Notes: a model not told the origin generated them from the letters alone. A DNA stretch of 64,000 nt from Gelidibacter japonicus (GCF_010725055.1 NZ_BJKB01000008.1:62001-126000); one strand, 5' to 3'. Counted from the first letter of the stretch, positions 54,628 to 64,000 are shown. A program made the numbers and translations.

Positions 54628-55452
54628 TTAAGCCTCAAGCACATCATCTATTACTGACTCCACATCAAGATCGTACTTTATACTATTGATCCATTTTGAG
54701 GTTTCAATATGATCTAAAAATGAATTCAATGCTTGTCTTACCTCTTGTTTTTGGGCCGTTGGCAAGGTATCTATAATAGCTTCCAAGTTATTTATTAATT
54801 CAATTGGGCTTACTTTGTCTTCACTAAGTTTAAATGCAATTTCAGCGGTCAAGTCCAAAAACTTCAAATAGTTGACTATGGTAGTGATGGGCTCGGAAAT
54901 TTTGAGCCGTTTAAAGACTTCTCTTGTAAATCCTCTGGTCTGTGGACCGGAAATACCGTCGATAATTACTGATTTTCCATAGATATACTTTAGTACCATC
55001 TGAAGGTAAAGCGTTTCTGATTTTGAAGATTCTTGGTAATCCACAGGAACGCTCGTATCTAAATGCCAGTGGTCTGCGTGACTTGGATAAAAGTGGTTCA
55101 GGACAATTCCGAAGTGCTTCCGAAGAATGGATTCGATACCCAGATAGAGCTGCTTTTGGTGAACAAAGTTTAAGGTAACCAATGTCGTATCTTTCCAAAA
55201 TATAGCATCCAAATCGAAAGCGCTGCCATGGCCATGCTGTCCAGATTTGGCAACAAATATCCCTGCAGTAGTTATAGCTACAGGAGGGCCCAACGGACAT
55301 CGTTTAAAGACTTCATCAAATGCCTTTTCCAGAATCTTTAAAAAATCATCATCAATCGAAAAGTAGCGCTGTTCACCTTTGGTTCCATAAGGATGATTGG
55401 TTAATCGAGCGTAATGCAACGGAATACCATTAATGGAATTAATTGATTTCAT
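54628..55452 (-). CDS. LAS-type (extensin/M15-like) peptidase domain protein
   Basis: A 274-residue protein. The metal-binding pattern of LAS (lysostaphin/D-Ala-D-Ala/sonic hedgehog) metallopeptidases is clear: SGQHGHGSAFDLDAIFWKD (His73 or His75 and Asp80) and SHADHWHLD (His128, His130). The N-terminal part ITTAGIFVAKS matches the extensin-like group. A C-terminal helical region with GISGPQTRGFTREVFKRL (~165-182) resembles a peptidoglycan-binding repeat. No signal peptide is visible, so the location or substrate is unclear. It follows the patatin gene by 44 bp. Confidence 0.78.
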   Translation of the reverse strand: MKSINSINGIPLHYARLTNHPYGTKGEQRYFSIDDDFLKILEKAFDEVFKRCPLGPPVAITTAGIFVAKSGQHGHGSAFDLDAIFWKDTTLVTLNFVHQKQLYLGIESILRKHFGIVLNHFYPSHADHWHLDTSVPVDYQESSKSETLYLQMVLKYIYGKSVIIDGISGPQTRGFTREVFKRLKISEPITTIVNYLKFLDLTAEIAFKLSEDKVSPIELINNLEAIIDTLPTAQKQEVRQALNSFLDHIETSKWINSIKYDLDVESVIDDVLEA

Positions 55453-55496
55453 GGGCGACTGGATTTAGTTTTTAATTCAGCTATTATTTCCTCGAT

Positions 55497-58055
55497 CTAA
55501 TCAGTAATCAATTCGCTTTGGATGACACGGTCATAATAGGCGATAGTACTTTTACTTAAATGCCTGGCCAAAGTGGGTTCGTAAGTCTGCCAAACTATTC
55601 CATTATCATTAATTTGTTTTTTCACCTTTGCATTTTGCCGATCTAAAAAATAATTGAGTTCAATGATTTGATCTGAATCGATCAGTTTGCCTCCCAAAAA
55701 GGCTTCCACCTCCTTTAATTCGATTTGAAAAGGCAGATAGATAGGAATGTAACTCACCAGTGGATTTTTACTCCAATCATTTAAGAAATCACTTAAATAA
55801 TTTGGGATTTTATCTAAGTTCAAACCTGTTTTAAGATCGGCCACAATATTATCCTGTTCCTTTTCTTCAATAAAGAAATGATCAACATCCTTCTCTTTTT
55901 TAAATTTCTGTATGAGGTGCCAGATATAATTGTTGCGTCCGTTTATTATTTCTACAAAAACTTTCTTGCTAGTATTCAAAGTAGAATCCTTTAGCAAGTA
56001 ATTATGCAAGTCGATAGAACTCAACAGTCCACTATTGTCAATGGCACCCGCATCGATATAGTGCCCGTAATTCTTGATTTTCGCCGCAGGACTGAGCGCA
56101 GGAAACCTATTGGTGGACGATACGGCTTCATAAAAGGCAATAGCGCCATTATGCAGTTGCGATAAGTTGTCTGAATTATAAAACAAGGTGGAATCCTTTG
56201 GGTATTTCACCGAATAGAAGACCCCTCGCCTACCATTGGTTTTGGCAGTATTGATAATTAACGAGGGAAAGTATTGATTTTTATTATCGAAAATATTGGT
56301 TTTCCAATAAGCATTGAACGACAAGGAATCCAAGGTTCTGCCTGTTTTGTTCTCCAAAATATTGCGGTAGGTCACCATTGAGTAATATGACCGGTCCCTA
56401 TATTTTCCCAATTTATTAAAAGGATACAATTTTCTAAAACCATCAAAACCAAAGGTCAAAGCTAAATCCTTAGAGGCAAAATTTTCTGTGGCCACTTCAT
56501 TTATTTTCGCTTCTATGGCTTCAAAATCGCCAGTGTATTCACCTGCCAAAACCGAATATAGAGACAAACCCATCATACCTCCCGAAGCTCCAGAAAACGA
56601 GATGGTCTGATTGAGAAATTCGCCTTCCGTTTTAGTCTGAATTTCGTTTAAGATCTTCATCGTCCAGATGTTTGCCTTTAACCCACCCCCATGTGCGGCA
56701 ACAAAAAACAAAGGTTTTTGGGTGCGTTCCCTGAGTTTTAATTTAAACGCGTCCATATCCATGAGTTTCTCGTTCTTAACATTTTGGTACACTTGAAGTT
56801 CATGGATGGCACTTTCTGAGTTTAATGAAATAATGCCTAAAACAATGACCAGCATTGTAAGTACTGACGCAACCAATCGCCGACGTTGGGAAAATTCCTT
56901 TTGCTTTGTAAGAGGCACCAAATGGTGTCTGTTTTTCTGCTTTACACCTGAATTGTATAAGTAACTTTTATCTGTAACATAGGGGATTTTTTCCAGGTCT
57001 TCTTTCTGCGTATTGAAAATTGACAACATAAAATAGTATTTCACCAAACATGCCAATCCATAATAGAAAACAAAGAGATAACTTAACAATATCAACATAG
57101 CGTTGGCTTGTTTCCATGCAAAATAGACAGCAAGATTGCTGTATATTAAAAACAGTAATGTTACAATTGCGAAAACAAAATAATACCTCAAATAACCAAC
57201 ACTACTGCTCAAGGCATTTAACTTATAATATACCGTGATGACCTGCACCCTAAACACCCTGAATAAAATATACATCACTGCCAATAAAAATGTAAATACC
57301 TGAAGAAGCCAATAACCTGAATAGCTGAATTTTAAAGTGATGACCAATACAAAGGCATAAACAATCACAATACAAATACTCAACAAGAGTGCGGTGACAC
57401 CTAAAGTTGTGAATTTCTTTTTTTCGATTTTTGCTTTCTTTACCTCTTCCTCGTCATCTTCAACATCAACTATTTTATCTTGATAATCATCAAATTTGTC
57501 CAACAATACAATTAAAAGAATTGCCGGAATAATGATAAACAAAAGTGACATACCCTTAATAAACCCAATATTATAGTCACTAAAAACCAGCTTTGGATAA
57601 AAGGTTTGGTAAATATAATAGTGCCAAATAATAAAAATGACCAAGCCCAGGGAATGTCTGAAAAACTTTGCCTTATAATCCTGTTTATAACTTCTATCTA
57701 TTTTTGAGAAAATAAAAATAGGATAGCCCAACCATTTATAGGCGTACCATTGGTGGTCGTCACGACTATCGTTAATATTTTCGGCATAATAGATATAGCG
57801 AGGATAGTGAGACAGTACAGAGGCAAAAACAGAAATCAGGATAAAACAACAGATCAATGACACCTTATCATGCTCTATCATGTCCACCAATAATGTATTG
57901 GCCTGTTCCATGGCCTGAACCAAGAGCAAGATGATGCCAAGAAACAGAAGACTCAGATATGAAGACTTACCAAATTTCCCAAAGGCAGAAATAATATTGT
58001 CGACAAAATTAAGGAAGCGAAGTGCTAATTTTCCTATATTATTTAGAAACATCAT
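55497..58055 (-). CDS. Integral-membrane patatin-like phospholipase
   Basis: An 852-residue protein with about nine hydrophobic helices in the first ~400 residues and a cytosolic patatin domain behind them. Patatin motifs: oxyanion-hole stretch FFVAAHGGGLKANIW (~455), nucleophile elbow SFSGASGGMMG (GxSxG, ~488-492) and the Asp of the dyad in YIDAGAIDNSGLL (~666; DGA-type motif). A long membrane segment fused to patatin is uncommon. It heads a four-gene operon (to 53034) with a LAS-type peptidase. Membrane lipid hydrolysis is inferred from the family. Confidence 0.85.
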   Translation of the reverse strand: MMFLNNIGKLALRFLNFVDNIISAFGKFGKSSYLSLLFLGIILLLVQAMEQANTLLVDMIEHDKVSLICCFILISVFASVLSHYPRYIYYAENINDSRDDHQWYAYKWLGYPIFIFSKIDRSYKQDYKAKFFRHSLGLVIFIIWHYYIYQTFYPKLVFSDYNIGFIKGMSLLFIIIPAILLIVLLDKFDDYQDKIVDVEDDEEEVKKAKIEKKKFTTLGVTALLLSICIVIVYAFVLVITLKFSYSGYWLLQVFTFLLAVMYILFRVFRVQVITVYYKLNALSSSVGYLRYYFVFAIVTLLFLIYSNLAVYFAWKQANAMLILLSYLFVFYYGLACLVKYYFMLSIFNTQKEDLEKIPYVTDKSYLYNSGVKQKNRHHLVPLTKQKEFSQRRRLVASVLTMLVIVLGIISLNSESAIHELQVYQNVKNEKLMDMDAFKLKLRERTQKPLFFVAAHGGGLKANIWTMKILNEIQTKTEGEFLNQTISFSGASGGMMGLSLYSVLAGEYTGDFEAIEAKINEVATENFASKDLALTFGFDGFRKLYPFNKLGKYRDRSYYSMVTYRNILENKTGRTLDSLSFNAYWKTNIFDNKNQYFPSLIINTAKTNGRRGVFYSVKYPKDSTLFYNSDNLSQLHNGAIAFYEAVSSTNRFPALSPAAKIKNYGHYIDAGAIDNSGLLSSIDLHNYLLKDSTLNTSKKVFVEIINGRNNYIWHLIQKFKKEKDVDHFFIEEKEQDNIVADLKTGLNLDKIPNYLSDFLNDWSKNPLVSYIPIYLPFQIELKEVEAFLGGKLIDSDQIIELNYFLDRQNAKVKKQINDNGIVWQTYEPTLARHLSKSTIAYYDRVIQSELITD

Positions 58056-58316
58056 TGGCGTTTAAAATTATTACTCGTGCGGGGATCAAGAATTAATTTT
58101 AATTCATCATTAGGGAAGTCATAACTCTAATCTACGAAAAAAACAGTTTAAAATTATTTATTTTTCTAATTATTATTCTTTTATATATGTGATATTCAAA
58201 ATGATAGTACAAGAAGTAGTTCATATATTTCTATAGCACTAAAAAATTAAAAGACGAACAAAACAATTTTGAGACTGCTATAAATTTATATCTTAGTTGT
58301 CCTAATCAACATACAA
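58056..58316. promoter_or_regulatory. Divergent spacer between the patatin operon and the SLC13 gene
   Basis: About 260 very AT-rich bases from which both the patatin operon and the symporter gene must be transcribed. No clear -7 box or operator was picked out. Confidence 0.3.
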
Positions 58317-59786
58317 ATGAACCCTACCAAACGCATCGGTTTCCTCTTAGGCCCATTGGCTTTTATCCTAATTTTATCATTTTTTAAACCTGAAGGTCTT
58401 TCGGAAGAAGGCAGGGCCATATTGGCATCTACAGCATGGGTGGCCATTTGGTGGATTACAGAAGCCATTCCAATTGCCGTGACATCCTTGTTGCCCATTG
58501 TCCTTTTTCCTTTATCTGGCGGATTGGATCTGGGGACTACAACGGCATCCTTCGGACATAAATACATTTTCTTGTATATAGGTGGATTTATCATAGCCAT
58601 TGCCATTGAAAAATGGAACCTCCATAGACGAATCGCCCTAAACATCATCAATTTTATTGGTTCTGACATTAAAAAAATTATTCTCGGATTTATGGTGGCC
58701 ACGGCATTTTTGAGCATGTGGATTTCCAATACGGCGACCGCTGTGATGATGTTGCCTATTGGGATTGCCATTATTACTCAACTTAAAGACAACCCAAATA
58801 CTATCGAAAACGAAACGAATTTATTTGGAAAGGCCTTGATGCTTGCCATAGCCTACAGTGCGTCCATTGGCGGGATTGCCACATTGATTGGCACACCTCC
58901 CAACTTGGTTTTGGCTGGGGTAGTCTCGAATATCTATGATTATGAAATTACCTTTTTACAATGGTTCATGTTTGGCTTTCCTATTTCTGTCGTATTGCTT
59001 TTCATCTGTTGGAAATATTTGACCACTTATGCCTTTAGCTTTCAACAAAAGGAATTCCCAGGAGGCAAAGCAGAAATCAAACGTTTGATGAAATTGCTTG
59101 GCAAAATTAGTTATGAAGAAAAAATGATAGCTTTTGTTTTTGGTACAACAGCCTTCTTTTGGATCACCCGTTCATTCTTATTTAATAAGTTAATTCCAAG
59201 ATTGGATGACACGATCATTGCGATAATTTTTGCAATTGTTCTGTTTCTTATTCCTTCTAAGGACAAAAAACGCAAATTGATGACTTGGGAGGACGCCGTG
59301 AAACTGCCTTGGGGAATCCTTCTTTTGTTTGGTGGAGGATTGGCTATTGCCAGCGGATTCGAATCGAGTGGCTTAGCGGTTTGGATAGGAAATCAGATGA
59401 CTACTTTTGCTGGATTAACCACCATCGTTCTTATTCTATTACTGATTGCTGCCATCAACTTTTTAACGGAGATCACCTCCAATACGGCAACGACCGCCAT
59501 GTTATTACCAGTTTTGGCACCCATGGCCGTGATCGTAGATGTTCACCCTTTTATTTTAATGGTTGGTGCTGCAGTAGCAGCATCATGTGCGTTTATGTTA
59601 CCTGTGGCGACACCTCCCAATGCGGTGGTTTTTGGGTCTGGGTATTTGCGGATTCCAGATATGGTCAGCAAAGGTTTTGTGATGAATGTGATATCCATTG
59701 TGATCTTGACCTTATTTGTGTATTTTTTGTTACCGATGCTTTGGGATTTGACGGTGGAAGGTTTTCCCGAGGCTTTGAAGCGGTAG
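58317..59786 (+). CDS. SLC13/DASS-family sodium-coupled symporter
   Basis: A 489-residue membrane transporter with about twelve helices and the two SNT signatures of the family: STWISNTATAVMMLPI-type segment (LSMWISNTATAVMMLPIGIAI, ~136-156) and LTEITSNTATTAMLLPVLAP (~383-402). TPPNLVLAG (~197-205) and the equivalent VATPPNAVVFGSG (~429-441) fit both re-entrant hairpins. These transporters take up di- or tricarboxylates such as succinate, or sulfate, with sodium. No nearby catabolic gene identifies the substrate. Confidence 0.9.
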   Translation: MNPTKRIGFLLGPLAFILILSFFKPEGLSEEGRAILASTAWVAIWWITEAIPIAVTSLLPIVLFPLSGGLDLGTTTASFGHKYIFLYIGGFIIAIAIEKWNLHRRIALNIINFIGSDIKKIILGFMVATAFLSMWISNTATAVMMLPIGIAIITQLKDNPNTIENETNLFGKALMLAIAYSASIGGIATLIGTPPNLVLAGVVSNIYDYEITFLQWFMFGFPISVVLLFICWKYLTTYAFSFQQKEFPGGKAEIKRLMKLLGKISYEEKMIAFVFGTTAFFWITRSFLFNKLIPRLDDTIIAIIFAIVLFLIPSKDKKRKLMTWEDAVKLPWGILLLFGGGLAIASGFESSGLAVWIGNQMTTFAGLTTIVLILLLIAAINFLTEITSNTATTAMLLPVLAPMAVIVDVHPFILMVGAAVAASCAFMLPVATPPNAVVFGSGYLRIPDMVSKGFVMNVISIVILTLFVYFLLPMLWDLTVEGFPEALKR

Positions 59787-60301
59787 AATGGAACGCTGAG
59801 GACGCTGATATAACTGATCATCACTGATTTTTTTGTGGATAGAACCTTAACAATATTCTCTAAAAATAAATTTGCGACTTTAAGCTTTTGGGTCTCTGCG
59901 AGAATAGAACGCTGACCTGCCCGAACGTTCAGGCGGGAAACACAGATGTAACTGATTATCACTGATTCTTTTTCTTAAAACTGAAAGTCCTTACTTTGTA
60001 CTCGTAACACCCATTATTTCCAGCAGATTCCGCAGTTTCCGCAGATCTCGCAGAACGCTAATTCCCTCAATTCTCCTTAAAACAACCTATAACACTTTTT
60101 CCTTACCACATCTGTACTTCCCTGAATTGAGTTGACTGTTATTCATTATTCCTTCTTCAAAAACCAACAATCTTCAATCGTTAATCTACAAATCCCTAAT
60201 GCCTAATCCCCAATGCCTCATACCTAATGCCTAATTCCCAAAATCTCTGTACAACAACCTATACATCCATTTTTCAATAGAGAATTTAAGTTATTCTTTA
60301 C
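59787..60301. repeat. Repeat-rich spacer with two related GCTGAT units
   Basis: A spacer of 515 bp with no gene. One repeat (59787-59835) reads AATGGAACGCTGA then GGACGCTGATATAACTGATCATCACTGATTTTTT. A second (59902-59973) has the same start, then palindrome CCTGCCCGAACGTTCAGGCGGG, then AAACACAGATGTAACTGATTATCACTGATTC. A 7-bp-period run CCTAATG/CCTAATC lies near 60186-60240. Confidence 0.7.
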
Positions 60302-61264
60302 TCATTTTGTGTTTTCCGTTACAAACTCCAAAGCCCTTTTCTCATTATAATACACGCCACCACGCTGTATAAACCCAACGTGTCCTCCATGTTTTGGCAT
60401 TTCCAAATAGAGATTGGGATTGTTTTTGGCGGCTTTTACCGGGAAACATTCGGGTGTTAAAAACGAGTCGTTGAGTGCGTTTATAATTAAGGATGGCACT
60501 TTTATGTTCGGTAGAAATTGGAGGCAACTGCTTTTCTCATAATAGTCCAAAGCGTTCTTGAAGCCATGGGCTCTTGAAGTATAAACTTCGTCAAAATCGT
60601 TCAGGGTTTTTATAGAATTCACTTCCTCCTCTGATATTTGCTCTGGAAATTGGCTTTGCTTTAATCTTAAACTATTGACCAATCTCCTTTTAAATCGGTC
60701 GTGGAAAGGTCTATTTATAAAACTGTGCAATTGTTTCGCAGAATGCTGTAAACTACAAGGCACCGAAATTCCAATACAGGCTTTTACTTGAATTGGCACA
60801 TCATTGCCCTCACCTAAGTATTTCAAAGCTAAATTTCCACCCAAACTGATGCCATAAATATAAACTTCATCATAGATTTTATTCCCAATGGCGTGCATTA
60901 TAATGGTATGAAGATCTTCGGTTGCTCCAGAATGGTAGGCATAGTATTTCCGGTTGGGTTCGCCACTACATCCCCTGAAGTTAACACTGATGGCGTCAAT
61001 ACCATTCTTGTTGAATAGTTTTGCTGTTCCCGTGAGATAAGGGCGCTGGGCGTGACCTTCCAAACCACTTAATAATATAATGACCTTATTGGATTTTTCC
61101 GGAGCGTAGCTCCAATCTAAATCGATGAAATCGCCGTCTGCCAACTCCAACCGTTCGCGCGTTTGTTCTAAATTTACTTTTCTGAACAATCCGGAATATA
61201 CGGTGGCGATAAAACTTTTACGGAAAAAGAAAGGTGCTTTGAATGTGGAATCGAGGATGGGCAT
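60302..61264 (-). CDS. Alpha/beta hydrolase of the YheT type
   Basis: A 320-residue alpha/beta hydrolase. Family patterns: LLSGLEGHAQRPYLTGTAKLFNKNGIDAISVNFRGCSGEPN (~67-107), the nucleophile elbow VYIYGISLGGNLALKYLGEGNDVPIQ (~143-168) with Ser, and a histidine near the end in PKHGGHVGFIQRGG. The Asp is in INALNDSFLTPE. It resembles YheT/embryogenesis-associated EMB8 proteins of unknown substrate. A repeated CACAGAG-like tract (61291-61331) precedes the gene on its upstream side. Confidence 0.85.
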   Translation of the reverse strand: MPILDSTFKAPFFFRKSFIATVYSGLFRKVNLEQTRERLELADGDFIDLDWSYAPEKSNKVIILLSGLEGHAQRPYLTGTAKLFNKNGIDAISVNFRGCSGEPNRKYYAYHSGATEDLHTIIMHAIGNKIYDEVYIYGISLGGNLALKYLGEGNDVPIQVKACIGISVPCSLQHSAKQLHSFINRPFHDRFKRRLVNSLRLKQSQFPEQISEEEVNSIKTLNDFDEVYTSRAHGFKNALDYYEKSSCLQFLPNIKVPSLIINALNDSFLTPECFPVKAAKNNPNLYLEMPKHGGHVGFIQRGGVYYNEKRALEFVTENTK

Positions 61265-61290
61265 TTTTTAGTTGTATGTTGTTGAGTATT

Positions 61291-61331
61291 ACACAGAGTT
61301 ACACGGAGAAAACACAGAGATACACCGAGTT
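61291..61331. repeat. Degenerate CACAGAG/CACGGAG repeat
   Basis: TTACACAGAGTTACACGGAGAAAACACAGAGATACACCGAG lies between the YheT-like gene and adenine deaminase; the units have a period of 10-11 bp. Similar degenerate words occur in 26620-26760. Confidence 0.55.
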
Positions 61332-61332
61332 T

Positions 61333-62955
61333 TTAATCAATTTCGAGGTCGGTAAATTTGAAATCTTTTCCATTGAATAAACCTTTATCGCTGAGTTTTA
61401 ATGCTGGGATTACCAAGAGCGCCATAAATGATAAGGTCATATAGGGTGCTTTTAAAGTACTGCCCAATTCTTTCGCTATCTGATCGAGTGCAGCATATTG
61501 CTTTCCTACGGTTTTACCATCTTGATCGCTCATAATTCCGGCAACTGGCAATGGTAAGATGTGTTCCTCAGAATCAGAAACGGCGCAAATACCGCCTTTG
61601 TTTTCGATGAGCAAATTGACGGCTTTACAAATGGCCTCGTCGGAAGCTCCCACAGCAATTATATTGTGCGAGTCATGACCAACAGAACTAGCAATCGCCC
61701 CAGTTTTCAATCCGAAATTTTTAATAAATGCGATGGCCGGCGGTTGATCTTGATAGCGATTGACCACCGTCATTTTCAAAACATCGTCTTCTATATTGGA
61801 AACCAAATTACCGTCATTAATCAAACCGGCAGTTATAATCTCATTGGTCACCAATTGGCCTTCCATGGCTTCAATCACACGGATATACTTAGAGGTGGAT
61901 TCAAACCTAAAATCGCTCACGTCCTTTTTAGACGTGTTGAAATTATTAAGGTTTTTAAAAGATACTCTTCCAATCAAAGAGGCACCCTCATCAAAAACCA
62001 ATTGACCGTCACTATAGGTTTGTATGGTTTTAAATGTTTTTAAATCTTCAACCAAAATGAAGTCTGCGGCATCTCCAACGTTTAATGTACCAACATCCAA
62101 ACCATAATGTTTTACGGGATTGATACAGGCCACTTGTAAAACTTTGAAGATGTCCATATCTTTTGCGACCGCTCTCGTACAAAGATGATTAATATGATGC
62201 AATAGCAAATCGTCAGGATGTTTGTCATCACTGCAAAACATCATATTCTCAAAATGCTCGGGCAGTAAATCAATCAAGGCTTCAAAGTTTTTGGCCGCAC
62301 TACCCTCTCTAATCAAAATTTTCATACCTTTTTGAAGCTTTTCAAAACCTTCTTCATAAGTAACGCACTCGTGATCAGTAGTAATGCCTGCATTGATATA
62401 TTTTGTAATGTCGTCACCCAAAACTCCTGGCGCGTGCCCATCAACGGGTTTGTTAAAATGTTTCGCCCATTGAATCTTTTTCATTACTTCAGGATCATCA
62501 AAAAGAACACCGGGGTAATTCATCATTTCCGCCAAGTATTTGATGTCCGGATTTTCAAGAAGCTTTCTAATCCCTTCGGAATCGATAGTGGCTCCAGCCG
62601 ACTCAAACTCTGTCGCCGGAACACATGAAGGCGCTCCAAAATTGAATTTAAAGGGTACTTTCTTTCCATTATCAATCATAAATTCGACACCTTCAACACC
62701 AAGCACATTGGCTATTTCATGCGGATCTGAAACGGTTGCCACGGTACCATGTTTCACTGCTAAACGTGCAAATTCACTGGGTACCAACATGGAACTTTCT
62801 ATATGAATGTGTGCATCTATAAATCCAGGAAGAATATAATGGTTGACCTCATGCTGCTTTTCTTTAATGTTGAGGATCTTTCCATTTTGTAGAGTGACTT
62901 CTCCTTTGAATATTCGTCTGTTAGGGATATCGACTATTTGTCCTTGTAGCTTCAT
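61333..62955 (-). CDS. ade: Adenine deaminase
   Basis: A 540-residue amidohydrolase. The N-terminal metal-binding motif is [42 protein letters not shown] (HxH at ~48-50). Later [20 protein letters not shown] (~238-257) supplies metal ligands and [13 protein letters not shown] is a beta-barrel return. The C-terminal domain ends KFTDLEID. It converts adenine to hypoxanthine for purine salvage. It begins directly after the tilS stop codon (no gap), so the two are transcribed together. Confidence 0.93.
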   Translation of the reverse strand: MKLQGQIVDIPNRRIFKGEVTLQNGKILNIKEKQHEVNHYILPGFIDAHIHIESSMLVPSEFARLAVKHGTVATVSDPHEIANVLGVEGVEFMIDNGKKVPFKFNFGAPSCVPATEFESAGATIDSEGIRKLLENPDIKYLAEMMNYPGVLFDDPEVMKKIQWAKHFNKPVDGHAPGVLGDDITKYINAGITTDHECVTYEEGFEKLQKGMKILIREGSAAKNFEALIDLLPEHFENMMFCSDDKHPDDLLLHHINHLCTRAVAKDMDIFKVLQVACINPVKHYGLDVGTLNVGDAADFILVEDLKTFKTIQTYSDGQLVFDEGASLIGRVSFKNLNNFNTSKKDVSDFRFESTSKYIRVIEAMEGQLVTNEIITAGLINDGNLVSNIEDDVLKMTVVNRYQDQPPAIAFIKNFGLKTGAIASSVGHDSHNIIAVGASDEAICKAVNLLIENKGGICAVSDSEEHILPLPVAGIMSDQDGKTVGKQYAALDQIAKELGSTLKAPYMTLSFMALLVIPALKLSDKGLFNGKDFKFTDLEID

Positions 62956-64000
62956 TTAATGTACTTCAATTTTTAGAATAGTTGTGGTGTTATCTGTGAC
63001 TTTAAAACGCTCATCGGGACGCCTTCCAATGACCCAAACCACATCATCGCCAGAAAACAGGATCCAAACCTTCTCTTTATCAACCAAGGAGAGCTTTTCA
63101 TCCTTGAAAAACTTGCTCAATTTCTTTTTGCCCTTCATTCCAAGCGGATAGAACAAATCGCCCTCGCTCCACTTCCTTATGGATAAGGGATATTTGAGTT
63201 GATCGGCATCAACAAATATCTTATTTTTTGAGGTTTCTGAAATGGCATTAACTTCATCAAAAGTCAACCTGCCAAAAGCTGTTGTGATTTCTTTACCTTC
63301 TTTTTGAACAGAAATTGGATGTTCGTCAGATACCGAATCCAATTCGCTCAGCACCAAAAACTCGCGATCCTTTAGCAATCTGTGGGTTGGAGAAAACACG
63401 TACTTTCCTGATTGGGCATTAAGCAAATTGACCACATCATCCCAAGCGGTAAAATTAAAATCCTTCAAAAGTTGATAAAGATACGCTTTGGGATTGGACA
63501 GTTTTTTTAATTTATTAATATCTAGTTTGATCTGATCGCCGTCTACCGCAACCAATTTCTTCTGGATTTTTACGACGGCATCGTCTATGAGATCCTGACT
63601 GTCCTGCAGATTGGAAATCGTCGTTTGAAAGTTTTGGAGCAACTGGGGGTTCATCTGTTTCAAGATCGGAATAACATCATGTCTTAACTTATTTCTCAGA
63701 TATTTTGTGGAGGCATTGCTAGCATCCTCTCGCCATTCAATGTATTCCTTCTTGGCAAAGGCTTCCAGTGCTTCTCTTGAAAACGGCAATAAAGGCCTCA
63801 CGATTTTATCGGATATTTCAGGAATTCCGGTTAACCCTTCCAATCCAGTGCCCCGGGTCAGATTGATCAAAAAAGTTTCGAGATTGTCATCGGCATGGTG
63901 CGCGGTAAGGATATAGTCAAAGTCCAATTGCTCTGCCAACTCAAAAAACCAAGTATAACGGAGTTCCCGGGCCGCCATCTGAATGGAAATATGATGTTCT
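62956..64000 (-). CDS. tilS: tRNA(Ile)-lysidine synthase, C-terminal part (truncated by window end)
   Basis: The frame is open to the right edge; the first Met inside is at 63978, but residues before it (EHHISIQ) match the family, so the gene begins outside. The visible 347 or so residues include MAARELRYTWFFELAEQLDFDYILTAHHADDNLETFLINLTRGTGLEGLTGIPE, the conserved HHxDD core of the ATP-pyrophosphatase domain, and a C-terminal TilS-C domain (LSIRKWSEGDLFYPLGMKGKKKLSKFFKDEKLSLVDKEKVWILF). TilS adds lysine to C34 of the isoleucine tRNA. The SGGxDS P-loop lies outside. Confidence 0.93.
   Translation of the reverse strand, partial: EHHISIQMAARELRYTWFFELAEQLDFDYILTAHHADDNLETFLINLTRGTGLEGLTGIPEISDKIVRPLLPFSREALEAFAKKEYIEWREDASNASTKYLRNKLRHDVIPILKQMNPQLLQNFQTTISNLQDSQDLIDDAVVKIQKKLVAVDGDQIKLDINKLKKLSNPKAYLYQLLKDFNFTAWDDVVNLLNAQSGKYVFSPTHRLLKDREFLVLSELDSVSDEHPISVQKEGKEITTAFGRLTFDEVNAISETSKNKIFVDADQLKYPLSIRKWSEGDLFYPLGMKGKKKLSKFFKDEKLSLVDKEKVWILFSGDDVVWVIGRRPDERFKVTDNTTTILKIEVH

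Noticed and set aside
53034-58055. CBASS or toxin-antitoxin system
   Set aside because: No cyclase, HORMA, antitoxin or delivery component is in the operon or adjacent.
58286-58771. Minus-strand ORF opposite the SLC13 gene
   Set aside because: Antisense shadow without plausible protein features.

Overview
The window reads as chromosomal DNA from a marine-type Flavobacteriaceae (Bacteroidota). The base composition is AT-rich and the genes carry Flavobacteriaceae-like features: flavobacterial-style MenABDF proteins, an S1-type CvfB protein and a DUF2853 protein embedded in a menaquinone cluster, many small MKK-type secreted or outer-membrane proteins, TAnnTTTG-type promoter boxes, and intergenic 7-bp repeats and palindromes. 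No tRNA, rRNA, CRISPR, transposase or phage gene was recognised. Species cannot be named from the sequence alone.

Layout. (1) 1-285 is the 3' end of an arylsulfatase. (2) 461-2116 (minus) is a TolB-like/TPR protein with an N-terminal regulator-like domain; it is transcribed away from a run of 19 co-directional genes, 2517-20144. That run encodes two DUF1254/DUF1214 proteins, DUF202 and DUF1622 membrane proteins, a pentapeptide-repeat membrane protein, about ten secreted, lipoprotein or outer-membrane beta-barrel proteins (one BamA/TamA-like, one Phenol_MetA_deg-like, one DUF481), a YqhA-like protein and an MscS channel. I read it as a cell-envelope/stress island of undescribed function. (3) 20262-28435 (minus) is a menaquinone region (metal-dependent hydrolase, menA, menB, cvfB, DUF2853, menD, menF, hotdog thioesterase); menC and menE are not in the window. 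It is interrupted by repeat-rich spacers, including a 2 x 75 bp hairpin repeat. (4) 28708-36417 holds a serine hydrolase, an FAD oxidoreductase, a nitronate monooxygenase-like enzyme, dnaK with a sigma54-like promoter and TGACA dyad, a collagen-like lipoprotein and L-serine dehydratase. (5) 36630-41051 is a translationally overlapping SGNH-SGNH-MBOAT operon for O-acylation of a surface or secreted glycan. (6) 41291-45261 carries panB, an RluA-type pseudouridine synthase and a membrane protein/histidine kinase pair. (7) 45428-50377 (minus) is a 5-oxoproline module: pxpABC, an Nramp-fold transporter lacking the metal-binding residues, and a DUF2891 lipoprotein. (8) 50378-51126 has no protein gene but holds a fragmentary copy of the comM 3' end and a good candidate small RNA gene with promoter and terminator. 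(9) 51127-52665 is comM; 53034-58055 is an unrecognised four-gene operon (membrane patatin phospholipase, LAS-type peptidase, two unknown proteins). (10) 58317-64000 has an SLC13 symporter, a YheT-like hydrolase, adenine deaminase and the 3' part of tilS.

The best candidates for something undescribed are the 19-gene envelope island with its divergent TolB/TPR protein, the patatin/LAS-peptidase operon, the non-metal Nramp-like transporter in the pxp cluster, and the 6S-like small RNA candidate near 50.7 kb.
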